A stretch of 64,000 nucleotides of DNA from an uncultured Acidobacteriota bacterium (GCA_902825875.1 CADECP010000006.1:184588-248587), one strand, 5' to 3'; counted from the stretch's first letter, positions 1 to 9,668 are shown. Translations and numbers: made by a program. Notes: generated by a model not told the origin, from the letters alone.

Positions 1-1
1 A

Positions 2-742
2 GACGAAGCGGCAGAGTTTGATTTGCTGGCGCAAGATGACAGCGAGCTTGCCGAAGAAGTTGATTTGATCGTCTCGCTTGGTGGCGACGGCACGATGCTC
101 AGCGTGGCGCGATTTATCGGGGCGCGGCAAGTTCCGGTGCTTGGCGTCAACCTGGGGTCGCTGGGTTACCTGACTGAATTCACCAAAGAAGAATTGTTTG
201 TGGCGCTGGAAGAGTTGCGCGAAGGCAGTTTTTTTCTCGACCGGCGAATGTTGCTCGATGTGCGGCTGACACGAGGCGAGCAAATCGTCGCTTCGCATCG
301 TGCGCTGAACGAAGCTGTGGTTAATTTCGGGTCGCCGGTGCGAATGATCGAACTGGAATGCCGCATCAACGGAATGTTCGTGAACAGTTTTCGTGCCGAC
401 GGAATGATTTTGGCGACCCCGACCGGTTCGACGGCATATTCGCTTTCCGCCGGAGGGCCGATTGTTCACCCCAGCATGTCTGCGATTTTGCTGACGCCGA
501 TTTGCCCGCACACGCTGTCGAACCGTCCGGTGGTCGTTCCCGGCGAAAGCGTCGTGGATTTGATTTTTCCGGAAGCCAGCGATGGATTGATGCTGACGAT
601 TGATGGGCAGGTGCAGGTCAGTTTGCAGCCCGGCGACCAAATTACAGCATTACGAAGCCAGACGACGTTTGATCTGATTCGTCCGACGAATCGAAATTAC
701 TTTGAAGTGTTGCGGCGAAAGTTGAAGTGGGGAACCCGTTAG
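2..742 (+). CDS. nadK: NAD kinase, C-terminal part (5' end outside window)
   Basis: ATP-dependent cytosolic kinase that phosphorylates NAD to NADP. The frame is open from base 2, so the gene starts before the window; the TTG at 23 is merely the first possible start codon inside it. The family signature GGDGTML lies about 30 residues in, and the substrate-binding stretch DGMILATPTGSTAYSLSAGG and the C-terminal SNRPVVVPG segment are both present. About 245 residues are visible, missing only the N-terminal portion of a typical 280-300 residue enzyme. It is followed by a palindrome-rich gap rather than an obvious terminator. Confidence 0.93.
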   Translation, partial: DEAAEFDLLAQDDSELAEEVDLIVSLGGDGTMLSVARFIGARQVPVLGVNLGSLGYLTEFTKEELFVALEELREGSFFLDRRMLLDVRLTRGEQIVASHRALNEAVVNFGSPVRMIELECRINGMFVNSFRADGMILATPTGSTAYSLSAGGPIVHPSMSAILLTPICPHTLSNRPVVVPGESVVDLIFPEASDGLMLTIDGQVQVSLQPGDQITALRSQTTFDLIRPTNRNYFEVLRRKLKWGTR

Positions 743-743
743 C

Positions 744-919
744 TGGAGCGCGGACGTTTCGTCCGCAGTTGGAGCGCGGACGTTTCGTCCGCCTGGTTCG
801 CGGACATCCTGTCCGCGCGTCAACAGAAAGAAGATCGCTTGGATTTTTATGCAGTCTTTGGCGAATGACTTGCGGACGGAACGTCCGCGGACCGGCAGCG
901 GACAACCTGTCCGCGCTCC
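744..919. repeat. REP-like cluster of five GCGGAC-N5-GTCCGC palindromes
   Basis: Five 17-bp interrupted palindromes of the form GCGGAC-N5-GTCCGC lie at 750-766, 776-792, 800-816, 872-888 and 898-914. The whole block is itself flanked by inverted GGAGCGCGGAC / GTCCGCGCTCC ends. It fills most of the gap between nadK and the rhomboid gene. Such clusters resemble REP/BIME elements of other bacteria and could act as a terminator, a nucleoid-protein site or a mobile relic; the sequence does not say which. Confidence 0.8.
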
Positions 920-934
920 GGCAGAGGAGAGATG

Positions 935-1675
<741 letters not shown>

Positions 1676-1681
1676 CTTGAA

Positions 1682-3436
1682 ATGAACGCGACTTATAAAC
1701 TGATTACCGATGTTGATGACCTGCCGCAAATTGCTGAAGAGTTGCGTGCTCAGCCGGTGATCGGGTTGGACACCGAAACGACCGGTCTTGATCCGCACAC
1801 AGCTAAATTGCGATTGCTTCAGCTTGCCACGCCGGACAACAGCTACATTTTTGATTGTTTCCGATTGCAGCCGGAACAGCTTTCACCATTGCGGGAATTC
1901 ATCGAAACAGAACAGCCAATCAAAATCGCTCACAACGCTAAATTCGATGCCAAGTTTTTGCAGAAACATCTGGGCTGGAGACTGAACGGAATTTTCGACA
2001 CTTATCTGGCCAGCATTCTGATTGCCGCAGGCGATGAAAACACTCGGCACGGATTGGAACCGGTTGTCAGTCGTCATCTCAACCAGCAACTCAATAAAGA
2101 CGCTCAGCTCAGCAACTGGGCTGGCGAATTGAGTCGTAACCAGCTTGATTACGCTGCGCGCGATGCTCAAGTGTTGCTGCCGCTGCGCGAAAAGCTCCGC
2201 GACAAATTGGATGATTTGGATTTGTTGGTGACGGCGGAATTGGAATTCGCTGCTGTGCCCGCCATCACGGCGATGGAATTGGCAGGCGTGTACCTGGACG
2301 TTGATCGTTGGCGGGCTTTGTTGAATCAAATGACGATTCAGCGCGACGCCCTTGCCGACGAATTGCAGCAGGCGTTTGCCGCTGGCGCTTCGCAGATAAA
2401 TTTGTTTGGCGAAGCCGATCCGGTCAATTTGGACAGTCCGGCTCAGGTCAAAGACGCTTTGGCTCGCATTGGCGTTGAAATCGCCGACACGCGCGAATGG
2501 ACGCTGAGCAAGCTGGCCAATGAACACGCCGTTGTCGCCAGGCTGCTGGAATATCGCGGTTTGAGCAAAAATCTTTCTTCATTCGGAATGAACATTCTGG
2601 GTTACGTGAATTCGGCGACCGGACGTTTGCACGCGGATTTTCGCCAACTGGGAACGCCGACCGGTCGCATCACGACTTCCTCGCCGAGCTTGCAGCAAAT
2701 TCCCCACACGGTTGATTACCGATCGTGTTTCCGCGCGCCTGCTGGTCGCAAGTTGATCGTCGCCGATTATTCGCAAATCGAAATGCGAATCCTGGCCGAT
2801 TTTTCCGGCGACGAAGCTTTGTTGAAGGCGTTCGATTCCGGCGAAGACCTGCATCGAACGACGGCTTCGCAAATGTTCGGCGTGCCGTTGGCGGACGTTT
2901 CGCCTCGCCAACGCGAAAGCGCCAAAGGGTTGAACTACGGGTTGATTTACGGAATGGGAGCGGAAGGTTTGGCCGGGCGAATCGGTTCGACTGTCAAAGA
3001 AGCTGAAGGTTTGATTGACCGGTATTTCAACGCTTATTCCGGCGTTGCTCACTGGCTGCACGAAGCCGCTGAAAGTGCTGTCCGCGAACGGCAGGCGCGA
3101 ACGGCTTCGGGGCGTTTGTGGAAATTCAGCCTTGATCCGAACGACCGCACGCAACAATCGGCGCTGCGCCGAGTCGGCAAAAACACTCCGATTCAAGGAA
3201 CTTGCTCGGACATTTTCAAACGTGCGATGACATTGCTGGACGCTTCGCTGTTGGGTTTGGACGCGCAGATCGTCAATTCGATTCACGACGAATTGGTGGT
3301 TGAATGCGACTTGAGCATTGCCGAACAGGTCAAAGAAATTGTTCGTTTCGAGATGATCGCCGCCGCCAAAGAGTTTTTGCCGCGCGTGCCGGTTGATGTT
3401 GAAGCCGTGATTTCCGAAGCGTGGTTGAAGAAATAA
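1682..3436 (+). CDS. DNA polymerase I-like protein with 3'-5' exonuclease domain, no 5' nuclease
   Basis: Family A DNA polymerase of 584 residues. It starts with a DEDD-type 3'-5' exonuclease domain (DTETTG near 30, HNAKFDAKFL near 82) and continues into the polymerase domain: motif A DYSQIEMR near 361, motif B NYGLIYGMGAEG near 418, motif C HDELVVE near 534. The N-terminal 5'-nuclease domain of a full-length PolA is absent, so this is a natural Klenow-type enzyme. It begins six bases after the rhomboid stop, suggesting co-transcription. Role inferred: repair or gap filling alongside a full-length PolA elsewhere. Confidence 0.92.
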   Translation: MNATYKLITDVDDLPQIAEELRAQPVIGLDTETTGLDPHTAKLRLLQLATPDNSYIFDCFRLQPEQLSPLREFIETEQPIKIAHNAKFDAKFLQKHLGWRLNGIFDTYLASILIAAGDENTRHGLEPVVSRHLNQQLNKDAQLSNWAGELSRNQLDYAARDAQVLLPLREKLRDKLDDLDLLVTAELEFAAVPAITAMELAGVYLDVDRWRALLNQMTIQRDALADELQQAFAAGASQINLFGEADPVNLDSPAQVKDALARIGVEIADTREWTLSKLANEHAVVARLLEYRGLSKNLSSFGMNILGYVNSATGRLHADFRQLGTPTGRITTSSPSLQQIPHTVDYRSCFRAPAGRKLIVADYSQIEMRILADFSGDEALLKAFDSGEDLHRTTASQMFGVPLADVSPRQRESAKGLNYGLIYGMGAEGLAGRIGSTVKEAEGLIDRYFNAYSGVAHWLHEAAESAVRERQARTASGRLWKFSLDPNDRTQQSALRRVGKNTPIQGTCSDIFKRAMTLLDASLLGLDAQIVNSIHDELVVECDLSIAEQVKEIVRFEMIAAAKEFLPRVPVDVEAVISEAWLKK

Positions 3437-3444
3437 TTACGCGA

Positions 3445-3521
3445 GTGTCGGTAGCCTGCGTGTAAGCAAGGGCTTTTTTTCACTAAATTCAAGCCCTTCC
3501 TAACGGTCGGGCTACTGACAC
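3445..3521. repeat. Dispersed hairpin repeat, copy 1 of 2
   Basis: A 77-bp imperfect inverted repeat bounded by GTGTCGGTAGCC and GGGCTACTGACAC, with an inner stem AAGGGCTT/AAGCCCTT. A second copy, inverted relative to this one, lies at 56440-56514. Both copies sit directly 3' of a gene, here the polymerase, so they may also serve as transcription terminators. Confidence 0.85.
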
Positions 3522-3557
3522 GGTATGTTTTGCGTAAGCCCTACAGGAGACACTCAA

Positions 3558-4541
3558 ATGAAATACTTCATCACCGGAGCCACCGGTTTCATCGGTGGCC
3601 GAATCGCGCAACAACTCATCGCCGCCGGCCACGAAGTCGTGGCTCTGGTTCGTTCCAAAGCTAAAGCCGCTGAGTTGGCGAAGCTGGGCGTTTCGCTGGT
3701 CGAAGGCGACATTACCGACAAAGAAAGTATGCGTCAGCCAATGACTGGCGTGGACGGCGTTTTTCACGTTGCCGCCTGGTACAAAATCGGCGAACGAGAC
3801 AAAACAATTGCCGAAACCGTCAACGTCGGCGGCACGCGCAACGTGCTGGAATTGATGCGCGAATTGAACGTGCCCAAAGGCGTTTACACCAGCACTGTGG
3901 CCGTCAATTCCGACACCGGCGGTAAAGTCGTTGATGAAAGTTATCGCTTCGCAGGCGAACACCTCAGCGAATACGACCACACAAAATGGCGCGCGCATTA
4001 CGAAGTCGCAGTGCCAATGATCGAAGCCGGTTTGCCGTTGGTCATCGTCCAACCCGGAGTCAATTACGGACCCGGCGACACCAGCGCCATCCGCGAAGTT
4101 CTGGTGCAATATCTGACGGGCAAACTGCCTATGGTTCCTGACAAAACGGCTTATTGTTGGGCGCATGTGGACGACACTGCGCGCGGCCACATCCAGGCGA
4201 TGGAGCGCGGCCAAGTCGGCGAAAGTTATTTCATTGCCGGACCGGTTCATACTTTGTTTGACGCTTTGCAGATCGCCGAGCGCATCACTGGCATCAAGGC
4301 TCCGCGAATCAAAGCGGCTCCGGGAATGTTGAACGCGATGTCTGCGGTGATGGGGTTGGTGGAAACGGTCATTCCGATTTCGGGGCAGTATTCGTCCGAA
4401 ACTTTGCGAGTCTCGGCGGGAGCGACCTATCTGGGCAGCAGCGCCAAAGCCGAACGCGAACTTGGCTTCACGGCTCGTCAGTTGGAAGAAGGCTTGCGCG
4501 AAACGCTTGCCTACGAAATGAAGTTGCTCGGACTTGGCTAA
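3558..4541 (+). CDS. NAD-dependent epimerase/dehydratase (extended/atypical SDR)
   Basis: Rossmann-fold oxidoreductase of 327 residues. The nucleotide-binding motif GATGFIGG lies at residues 7-14, and the catalytic YDHTKWRAHYEVA segment supplies the Tyr and Lys of the SDR YxxxK pair. PGVNYGPGD is the substrate-domain hallmark of extended SDRs. CAGGAG at 3544-3549 sets the start at 3558. The substrate cannot be read from the sequence; relatives act on nucleotide sugars, dihydroflavonol-like compounds or sterols. Confidence 0.85.
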   Translation: MKYFITGATGFIGGRIAQQLIAAGHEVVALVRSKAKAAELAKLGVSLVEGDITDKESMRQPMTGVDGVFHVAAWYKIGERDKTIAETVNVGGTRNVLELMRELNVPKGVYTSTVAVNSDTGGKVVDESYRFAGEHLSEYDHTKWRAHYEVAVPMIEAGLPLVIVQPGVNYGPGDTSAIREVLVQYLTGKLPMVPDKTAYCWAHVDDTARGHIQAMERGQVGESYFIAGPVHTLFDALQIAERITGIKAPRIKAAPGMLNAMSAVMGLVETVIPISGQYSSETLRVSAGATYLGSSAKAERELGFTARQLEEGLRETLAYEMKLLGLG

Positions 4542-4560
4542 ATCAACACAAAGAACCTTG

Positions 4561-4665
4561 AAACAGGATTGACCGGATTTTTTTTTCAGGATGAACAGGA
4601 TTCAAACATGACCGGAACCTTGTTGGAGTTGATAAGCCTGTAAATCCTGCTAAAAATCTTGTCCA
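4561..4665. repeat. CAGGAT-type arm-repetitive hairpin in a 306-bp gap
   Basis: The gap 4542-4847 holds no convincing gene. It contains AACAGGATT, CAGGATGAACAGGATT and, inverted, CCTGTAAATCCTGC and ATCTTGTCCATCATG. The two arms are built from near-tandem copies of a short ACAGGAT unit and fold back on each other. The rest of the gap shows nothing recognisable beyond the region upstream of the lipoprotein gene. Confidence 0.6.
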
Positions 4666-4847
4666 TCATGTTGAGAAATGTTGTCCCAATGTAGCTCTGC
4701 TGTTGGAGGAAAGGGCAACGACTTTGTTTCAAAATGGCCAGTTTGGCGATTTCCGAAGTGGTGTGTTATTGATGCCTTCTCTTTTCAGTCGTTCAAGTGG
4801 CTGAACCCGAATCATAAACAATTTGCCCGACATAAACGGAGACTCAG

Positions 4848-5702
4848 ATGCAGAAACTTTTCCGCATAGGCCTCATACTGCTTTGCGCGCTCGGTTGCGC
4901 TTGCCAGGATTCTTCACCGACGATTTCGACGGATTCCGACACCTCAAAAAAAGAAATGGCTCCTTTGCCGGATGCCGCGGCGATGGTCAAACGATTGATT
5001 ACTCAGGACGGGTGCAAAGACTTCGTCGCCGAAATGCACATGAGCACCGAATCTGCCGACGGCAAACGCGAACAGGTCGAAGTCCGTTTGCAGCGCAAGT
5101 ATTCAGAAACCGGCGCTTCGACGTTTATGACTGTACTTTCGCCCAAAGAAGAATCCGACAAAGCGATTCTGGCGATTGAAAGCAACGACAAACCGACTGA
5201 AGCTTATTCATATCTGGCGGGTTTGAAAAAACTGGCCAAACTGGATTCGTCGCGCCCTTTGGGATTTCGCGGAGCCAAAGTCACCGTTCAGGAATTGCTC
5301 GGCATGGAACTCGGCCAATACAGCCACAGCACGGGCGAGCGCGTGACCGTTGATGGTCAGTCGCTTATCAAAATCAAGTTTGACGCCAAAAAGGATTTGA
5401 ATCTGGCCTTCCCCAGCATTGTTGGTTACTTCCACGAAAAAGATCAGGCTCCGGCGCGATTCGAATTGATCGGCGACAATGGCGAAATCAGCAAAAAGCT
5501 CATCATTGAAGAAGTGAAGCCGATTCAGAACCGACAGACCATTACCAAAGTGGCGATTGAAGACGAAACGCAAAAATTGAAGCTGACGATGGAAACCAAA
5601 AAAATCGAATACGACCGCGGATTGCCGGACAAGATTTTCACCGAACAGCACCTCAAAGGCTTTATCACCGAAGCCAGCGCCAAACGAAATTCAGCTAATT
5701 GA
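4848..5702 (+). CDS. LolA-like outer-membrane lipoprotein-sorting family lipoprotein
   Basis: Probable periplasmic lipoprotein of 284 residues. The N-terminus has a short basic start, a hydrophobic core and a lipobox ending ALGC at residue 17. The body resembles the LolA-like proteins (conserved strand pattern around FMTVLSPKEE and YLAGLKKLAKL) that accompany RND/MMPL exporters. The RND gene begins only 26 bases downstream, so the pair probably moves a lipid or lipoprotein across the envelope together. The family assignment is from overall pattern, not a catalytic motif. Confidence 0.75.
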   Translation: MQKLFRIGLILLCALGCACQDSSPTISTDSDTSKKEMAPLPDAAAMVKRLITQDGCKDFVAEMHMSTESADGKREQVEVRLQRKYSETGASTFMTVLSPKEESDKAILAIESNDKPTEAYSYLAGLKKLAKLDSSRPLGFRGAKVTVQELLGMELGQYSHSTGERVTVDGQSLIKIKFDAKKDLNLAFPSIVGYFHEKDQAPARFELIGDNGEISKKLIIEEVKPIQNRQTITKVAIEDETQKLKLTMETKKIEYDRGLPDKIFTEQHLKGFITEASAKRNSAN

Positions 5703-5724
5703 GGCCAATTGAGGCCAATTGAGG
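5697..5724 (+). repeat. 10-bp tandem repeat holding a stop codon and an SD sequence
   Basis: Nearly three tandem copies of AATTGAGGCC join the lipoprotein gene to the RND gene. The first copy supplies the TGA stop (5700-5702), and the last GAGG is the likely ribosome-binding site of the RND gene. Confidence 0.8.
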
Positions 5725-5728
5725 AAGA

Positions 5729-8005
5729 ATGAGTCGTTTCGTTGTTACTCACCCGCGATTGATTATTGGTTTGGTGCTGGCGCTGACGGTCGTGCTAGGT
5801 TTCGGGTTGCGTCGAGGAATGGAACTGGATGTTTCGCCGCTCAGTTTTGTGACGCAAAACAGCCAGGAGCGCCGCGATTTTGCCGAAACCCGAAAGCATT
5901 TCGGCGCAGATGATTTTCTGCTGATTGCTGTCGTTTGCGACGATGTTTTCAAGCCTGAAAATCTGGCCCGGCTGAAAACTCTTCACCAACAGATCGAAAA
6001 AGTTTCCGGCGTGGGCGAAGTTCTCAGCCTGATTAACGTTCCTTACGCGCGCAGTCTGCCCGGTGACGAAGGCGGCGTTTCGCTGGAAAAACTGATTCCA
6101 AATTCGTTGAGCGACAAATCGCGTTTGGAAGAAGCGCGCGCCGCAGCCATCACCGACCGCATGTTTGTCGGCAATCTGGTGTCCGCTGATTCGCGCACGG
6201 CGGCGCTGACCGTCTTGCTGAAACTGGATTTGCCCACCGCTCGCCGCCACGAAACCACCCAACGAATTTATGATCTGACGCACGCTTCCGGTTTTGGCGA
6301 GGTGTATTTTGCGGGCGATCCGTTTTCGCAGCTTCGCGGAACGCAGGCGCTCAAAGACGATTTGAAGCTGTTGCTGCCGCTGACTGTGGCGTTGATTTTG
6401 CTGTTGCTGTGGCTTTGTTTTCGTTCGGTGACGGCGGTTTTGTTGCCGTTGGCGACGATCGGGATCGGACTGGTTTGGTTAATGGGATTGATGGCGTATC
6501 TGGGCACGCAGTTCACGATTCTGGTGCTGATGTTGCCGACGGTGATGCTGGCGATTGGCTGTTCGTACCTGATTCACGTGCTGAACCAGATTGGGATTGC
6601 TGATTGCGCTTCCGGCCAATCCGCACTCCGCACTCCGCACTCCGCAATTGAAAGCGCGATGCGTTTCATCAATCTGCCGGTAATTGTTTCGGCGTTGACG
6701 ATCATCGCCGGTTTTTTGTCGCTGACCTTCACTGAAATTCCGGCGATTCGTTCGACGGCGATTTACTCCGCCATCGGCGCAGCCTTCACGATGATTCTGT
6801 CGTTGACGTTCGTCCCGGCAGTGTTGGCGATTCTGCCAGCGCGAGCGATGGTCTTTCGCATCGGGCTGCATGGAAAGATGGTCAGGTTTCTGGAAGGCAC
6901 CGGTCGCTGGGCGACTTCGCATCAACGTTTGTTATACGTGCTGACCGTCATCATCGTCGTCATCAGCCTGTTCGGCATGCGCCGCATCAAAATTGACATT
7001 GATTTCTTTCACTTTTCCAAACCCGGAACCGAATCCAGAGTCGGTCTGGAGGAAGTCAATCGCCGGTTGTCCGGTGCGGTGACGTTCGACATCATCATCG
7101 AAGGCAAAACGAGCGGCGCAATCGAAAAGCCGGATGTGCTGGAACGAATCGCGCGGTTGCAGGCTTTTGCCGAAACGCGCAAAGACCCCAGCGGACAAGG
7201 CGTAGACCGTTCGTTGTCCGTCGCCGATTTCATCAAACACCTGAACCGTGCTTTCAATGGCAACGATCCGAAACAGTATTCGATTCCGACCGACGAAAGA
7301 ATCATTGCCGATCTGTTTTCCGACCGCGACCAGTTGAAAGGCTTTTTGACCGAAGACGGGCGAATGGCGCGAGTGCTTGTTCGCTCTACGTTGTCGGGTT
7401 CGCAGGCGATGGCCAGCGTCGTTCGTGAAATCGAACAGAACGCCAAAGAGTCGTTGCCGGAATTTCGCGTCTTTGCCACCGGAACATTTGTGCTGCTCAA
7501 TCGCACGTCGGATCAAATCGGCGGCGAACAGTTGCTGAGTATAGGCATTGCGTTGGTGACGATTTTTTTGATGCTGGCGATTCTGTTTCGCTCGTTGCGC
7601 GTTGGGCTGACGGCGCTGGTTCCGAATCTGATTCCTGTGGTGTTTTTCTTCGGGTACATGGGCTGGCAAGGCATCAAGTTGAATCTGACGACCAGTTTGG
7701 TGGCGAGCATCGTGTTGGGCTTGGCTGTGGATAATGCCGTGCAATTCATCATGCGATTTCGCCGTGTGCAAAAAGCTGATGAACCTTTGCGCGAAGCAAT
7801 TATCGAAAGCATGCGTTTGTCCGGTCGCCCGATCATATACGCCAACATTGCTTTGGCTGCGACTTTTGCGGTTTTCGCAGTTTCAAACTTTCAACCGGTC
7901 AGCGATTTTGGATTGTTGTCGGCGGTGACGATCATCGGCTGTTTGATCGAAGATTTGGTGTTGCTGCCGTCGCGGCTGACTTCGCCGATTTTCCGCGCGA
8001 AGTAA
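5729..8005 (+). CDS. RND superfamily (MMPL-type) exporter
   Basis: Inner-membrane exporter of 758 residues with two similar halves. Each half has one N-terminal helix, a periplasmic domain and a bundle of about five helices (for example residues 215-290 and 605-740). The second bundle carries VLGLAVDNAVQFIMRFRR, matching the G-x-x-x-D-Y/N helix thought to carry the proton path. The size and the LolA-like partner fit the HpnN/MMPL-like exporters of lipids. Between helices of the first half, at 6621-6646, the gene contains three tandem CCGCACT heptamers encoding an ALRTPHSA loop that looks inserted. Confidence 0.88.
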   Translation: MSRFVVTHPRLIIGLVLALTVVLGFGLRRGMELDVSPLSFVTQNSQERRDFAETRKHFGADDFLLIAVVCDDVFKPENLARLKTLHQQIEKVSGVGEVLSLINVPYARSLPGDEGGVSLEKLIPNSLSDKSRLEEARAAAITDRMFVGNLVSADSRTAALTVLLKLDLPTARRHETTQRIYDLTHASGFGEVYFAGDPFSQLRGTQALKDDLKLLLPLTVALILLLLWLCFRSVTAVLLPLATIGIGLVWLMGLMAYLGTQFTILVLMLPTVMLAIGCSYLIHVLNQIGIADCASGQSALRTPHSAIESAMRFINLPVIVSALTIIAGFLSLTFTEIPAIRSTAIYSAIGAAFTMILSLTFVPAVLAILPARAMVFRIGLHGKMVRFLEGTGRWATSHQRLLYVLTVIIVVISLFGMRRIKIDIDFFHFSKPGTESRVGLEEVNRRLSGAVTFDIIIEGKTSGAIEKPDVLERIARLQAFAETRKDPSGQGVDRSLSVADFIKHLNRAFNGNDPKQYSIPTDERIIADLFSDRDQLKGFLTEDGRMARVLVRSTLSGSQAMASVVREIEQNAKESLPEFRVFATGTFVLLNRTSDQIGGEQLLSIGIALVTIFLMLAILFRSLRVGLTALVPNLIPVVFFFGYMGWQGIKLNLTTSLVASIVLGLAVDNAVQFIMRFRRVQKADEPLREAIIESMRLSGRPIIYANIALAATFAVFAVSNFQPVSDFGLLSAVTIIGCLIEDLVLLPSRLTSPIFRAK

Positions 8006-8009
8006 TTCG

Positions 8010-8426
8010 TCAAGCCCAGTTTTCAATTTGCAAACCCGGAATTTGGCCGAAGTCTGAAAGGTTGCGAGTGATGACTTTGCAGTGATTGGCCAAAGCGATG
8101 GCCGCGATTCGCCGATCTTGAGTTCCAATTTTCAGCTTTTGGCTTTTCAGTGTTTGATCAATTGCCTCAGCCGCAGAGTCAAAATCGAGAACGTTTACTC
8201 CCAACAAACTATCAATCGTTTGTCGCAGTTGCTGATAAGCGACGACGCAATTGGGACCGGACTGATGACGGCGAATCTCTGCAAAGCGCCCGCGAATTTG
8301 TTCTTCGACAGTGATAAGGGTGATTGCCATTTCATCTTTCGGCAGGGATAAAATCCTGGCAGTGATCTTGGGATGTTTTCGCTGAGCCAGGCTGAGGTGG
8401 TCGGTGCCCAGTATGTAGCGAATCAT
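8010..8426 (-). CDS. VapC-like PIN-domain toxin with altered first catalytic residue
   Basis: PIN-domain ribonuclease of 138 residues. The later acidic and polar residues are present: TVEEQIRGR (Glu41/42), GTQDRRIAAIA (Asp104) and TRNLSDF (Asn122/Asp125). The opening motif, usually LDTDHLS with the first Asp catalytic, here reads LGTDHLS (Gly7). The start codon overlaps the stop of the upstream gene by four bases, the usual antitoxin-toxin coupling. Whether it still cleaves RNA is uncertain because the first metal ligand is missing. Confidence 0.8.
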   Translation of the reverse strand: MIRYILGTDHLSLAQRKHPKITARILSLPKDEMAITLITVEEQIRGRFAEIRRHQSGPNCVVAYQQLRQTIDSLLGVNVLDFDSAAEAIDQTLKSQKLKIGTQDRRIAAIALANHCKVITRNLSDFGQIPGLQIENWA

Positions 8427-8758
8427 TGTGCTGCTTTAGTTTCGAGTATTTCAGTAGCTTCTTCGGCATCAAGTTCGTGGCGATAAGTCGTAATGTGTTC
8501 TTGAAACTGCTCCCAGTGGGGATCGTTTTCGCCGCTTCCAATCACCTTAAGCCAAGGGTTTTCTTCGAACTTGGGCTGTCCGTTTTCTATTTCAACTGTG
8601 TAAACCTTGCCTTCCGCAAGCTGAAGCCGAAGTCTTTCTTTGGCGTTGAGCAAAGCCTCTTCTTCCGTTTTGCCCTGCGCCACACAATCAGGGATTCCAA
8701 GAACAGAGGCGGCAAAAAGATTGTTCTGTTTGCTTTGAACCAGGATTTGGTACGTCAT
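8423..8758 (-). CDS. HicB-like antitoxin paired with VapC
   Basis: A 111-residue protein whose first 60 residues resemble the HicB partial RNase-H fold (YQILVQSKQNNLFAASVLG, then a GKTEEEALLNAKE helix). A tail similar to that of antitoxins preceding VapC genes follows (DPHWEQFQEHITTYRHELD). It overlaps the PIN toxin by four bases. The start at 8758 is supported by AGGAG, which lies inside the last codons of lpxC four bases upstream, so translation is probably coupled to lpxC. No DNA-binding domain is obvious. Confidence 0.7.
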   Translation of the reverse strand: MTYQILVQSKQNNLFAASVLGIPDCVAQGKTEEEALLNAKERLRLQLAEGKVYTVEIENGQPKFEENPWLKVIGSGENDPHWEQFQEHITTYRHELDAEEATEILETKAAQ

Positions 8759-8762
8759 GCTT

Positions 8763-9668
8763 TTATTCTCCTGCTGAAATTCTATGACCGGCCTGATTGA
8801 GTTGCAAATTTTTTCCTGGCGCTGTCGTGACTTCCCACGCCTCACGATCTCTCAACAGGGCGGAAAGCAGCATCGTGTGAAGCCCGTGTCCTGACCGCGA
8901 AGCCCGGACGTGACCGAGAATCGGCATTCCCGCCAACGCCAGATCGCCGATGATGTCCAGAATTTTGTGGCGAACGAATTCGTTGGCAAAGCGCAGCGGT
9001 TCGGGATTCAAATATCCATCGCGCGTCAGAGCGATGGCGTTGTCCAGCGAGCCGCCGCGCGCCAGACCGTTTTGTTTCAGCATCTCGATTTCTTCGACAA
9101 AGCCGAATGTGCGAGCCGGAGCGATTTCTTTGGAATAATCTGCGACCTGAAAACTGACTTCGTAATTTTGAACGCCGATCATCGGATGGTTGAAATCAAT
9201 TTCGCAGGTGATGCGGAATTCTTCGGCGGGTTCGATGCTCATCGTGCGATTTTTCTCGCTGACCGACACTTGTTTCAACACGCGCAAGTAAGGACGTAGA
9301 GCGGGCAATTCCACCACCCCAGCCTGACGAATCATTTCCACCCATTGCCTGCTGCTGCCGTCCAAGATAGGAACTTCCAGCGAATCCACTTCGATCAGCG
9401 CGTTGTCCACTCCGCAACCGTACAGCGCAGACAGCAAATGCTCGACGGTGGAAATCATCACGCCGGATTTCATCAACGTCGTGGCGTAACTGACGTGAGA
9501 TACGAATTGCGGTGCGGCTGGAATTTCAAAATCGTTCAGGTCGGTTCGGCGAAACAAGTAGCTGGTGTATGACGGAGCCGGATTCACCGTCACATTGACC
9601 GGCGAAGCTGAATGAAGTCCGACGCCGCTGACGCTGAAACTTTTTCCTACCGTAGTTTGCTGATTCAA
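8763..9668 (-). CDS. lpxC: UDP-3-O-acyl-N-acetylglucosamine deacetylase LpxC
   Basis: Zinc deacetylase that commits UDP-acyl-GlcNAc to lipid A synthesis in the cytosol. Family motifs are present: GVGLHS near 15-20, STVEHLLSALYG (zinc His77), FVRHKILDIIGDLAL (zinc His and Asp near 236 and 240) and SGHGLHT (general acid/base His). A TTG at 9668 preceded by ACGAGGAA gives a 301-residue protein of normal length; a longer frame reaching 9737 would add residues with no family support. Its presence shows the host makes LPS. Confidence 0.95.
   Translation of the reverse strand: MNQQTTVGKSFSVSGVGLHSASPVNVTVNPAPSYTSYLFRRTDLNDFEIPAAPQFVSHVSYATTLMKSGVMISTVEHLLSALYGCGVDNALIEVDSLEVPILDGSSRQWVEMIRQAGVVELPALRPYLRVLKQVSVSEKNRTMSIEPAEEFRITCEIDFNHPMIGVQNYEVSFQVADYSKEIAPARTFGFVEEIEMLKQNGLARGGSLDNAIALTRDGYLNPEPLRFANEFVRHKILDIIGDLALAGMPILGHVRASRSGHGLHTMLLSALLRDREAWEVTTAPGKNLQLNQAGHRISAGE

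Noticed and set aside
4678..4869. A 63-codon frame in the gap before the LolA-like gene
   Set aside because: No SD, no similarity, and it runs into the lipoprotein gene in another frame.
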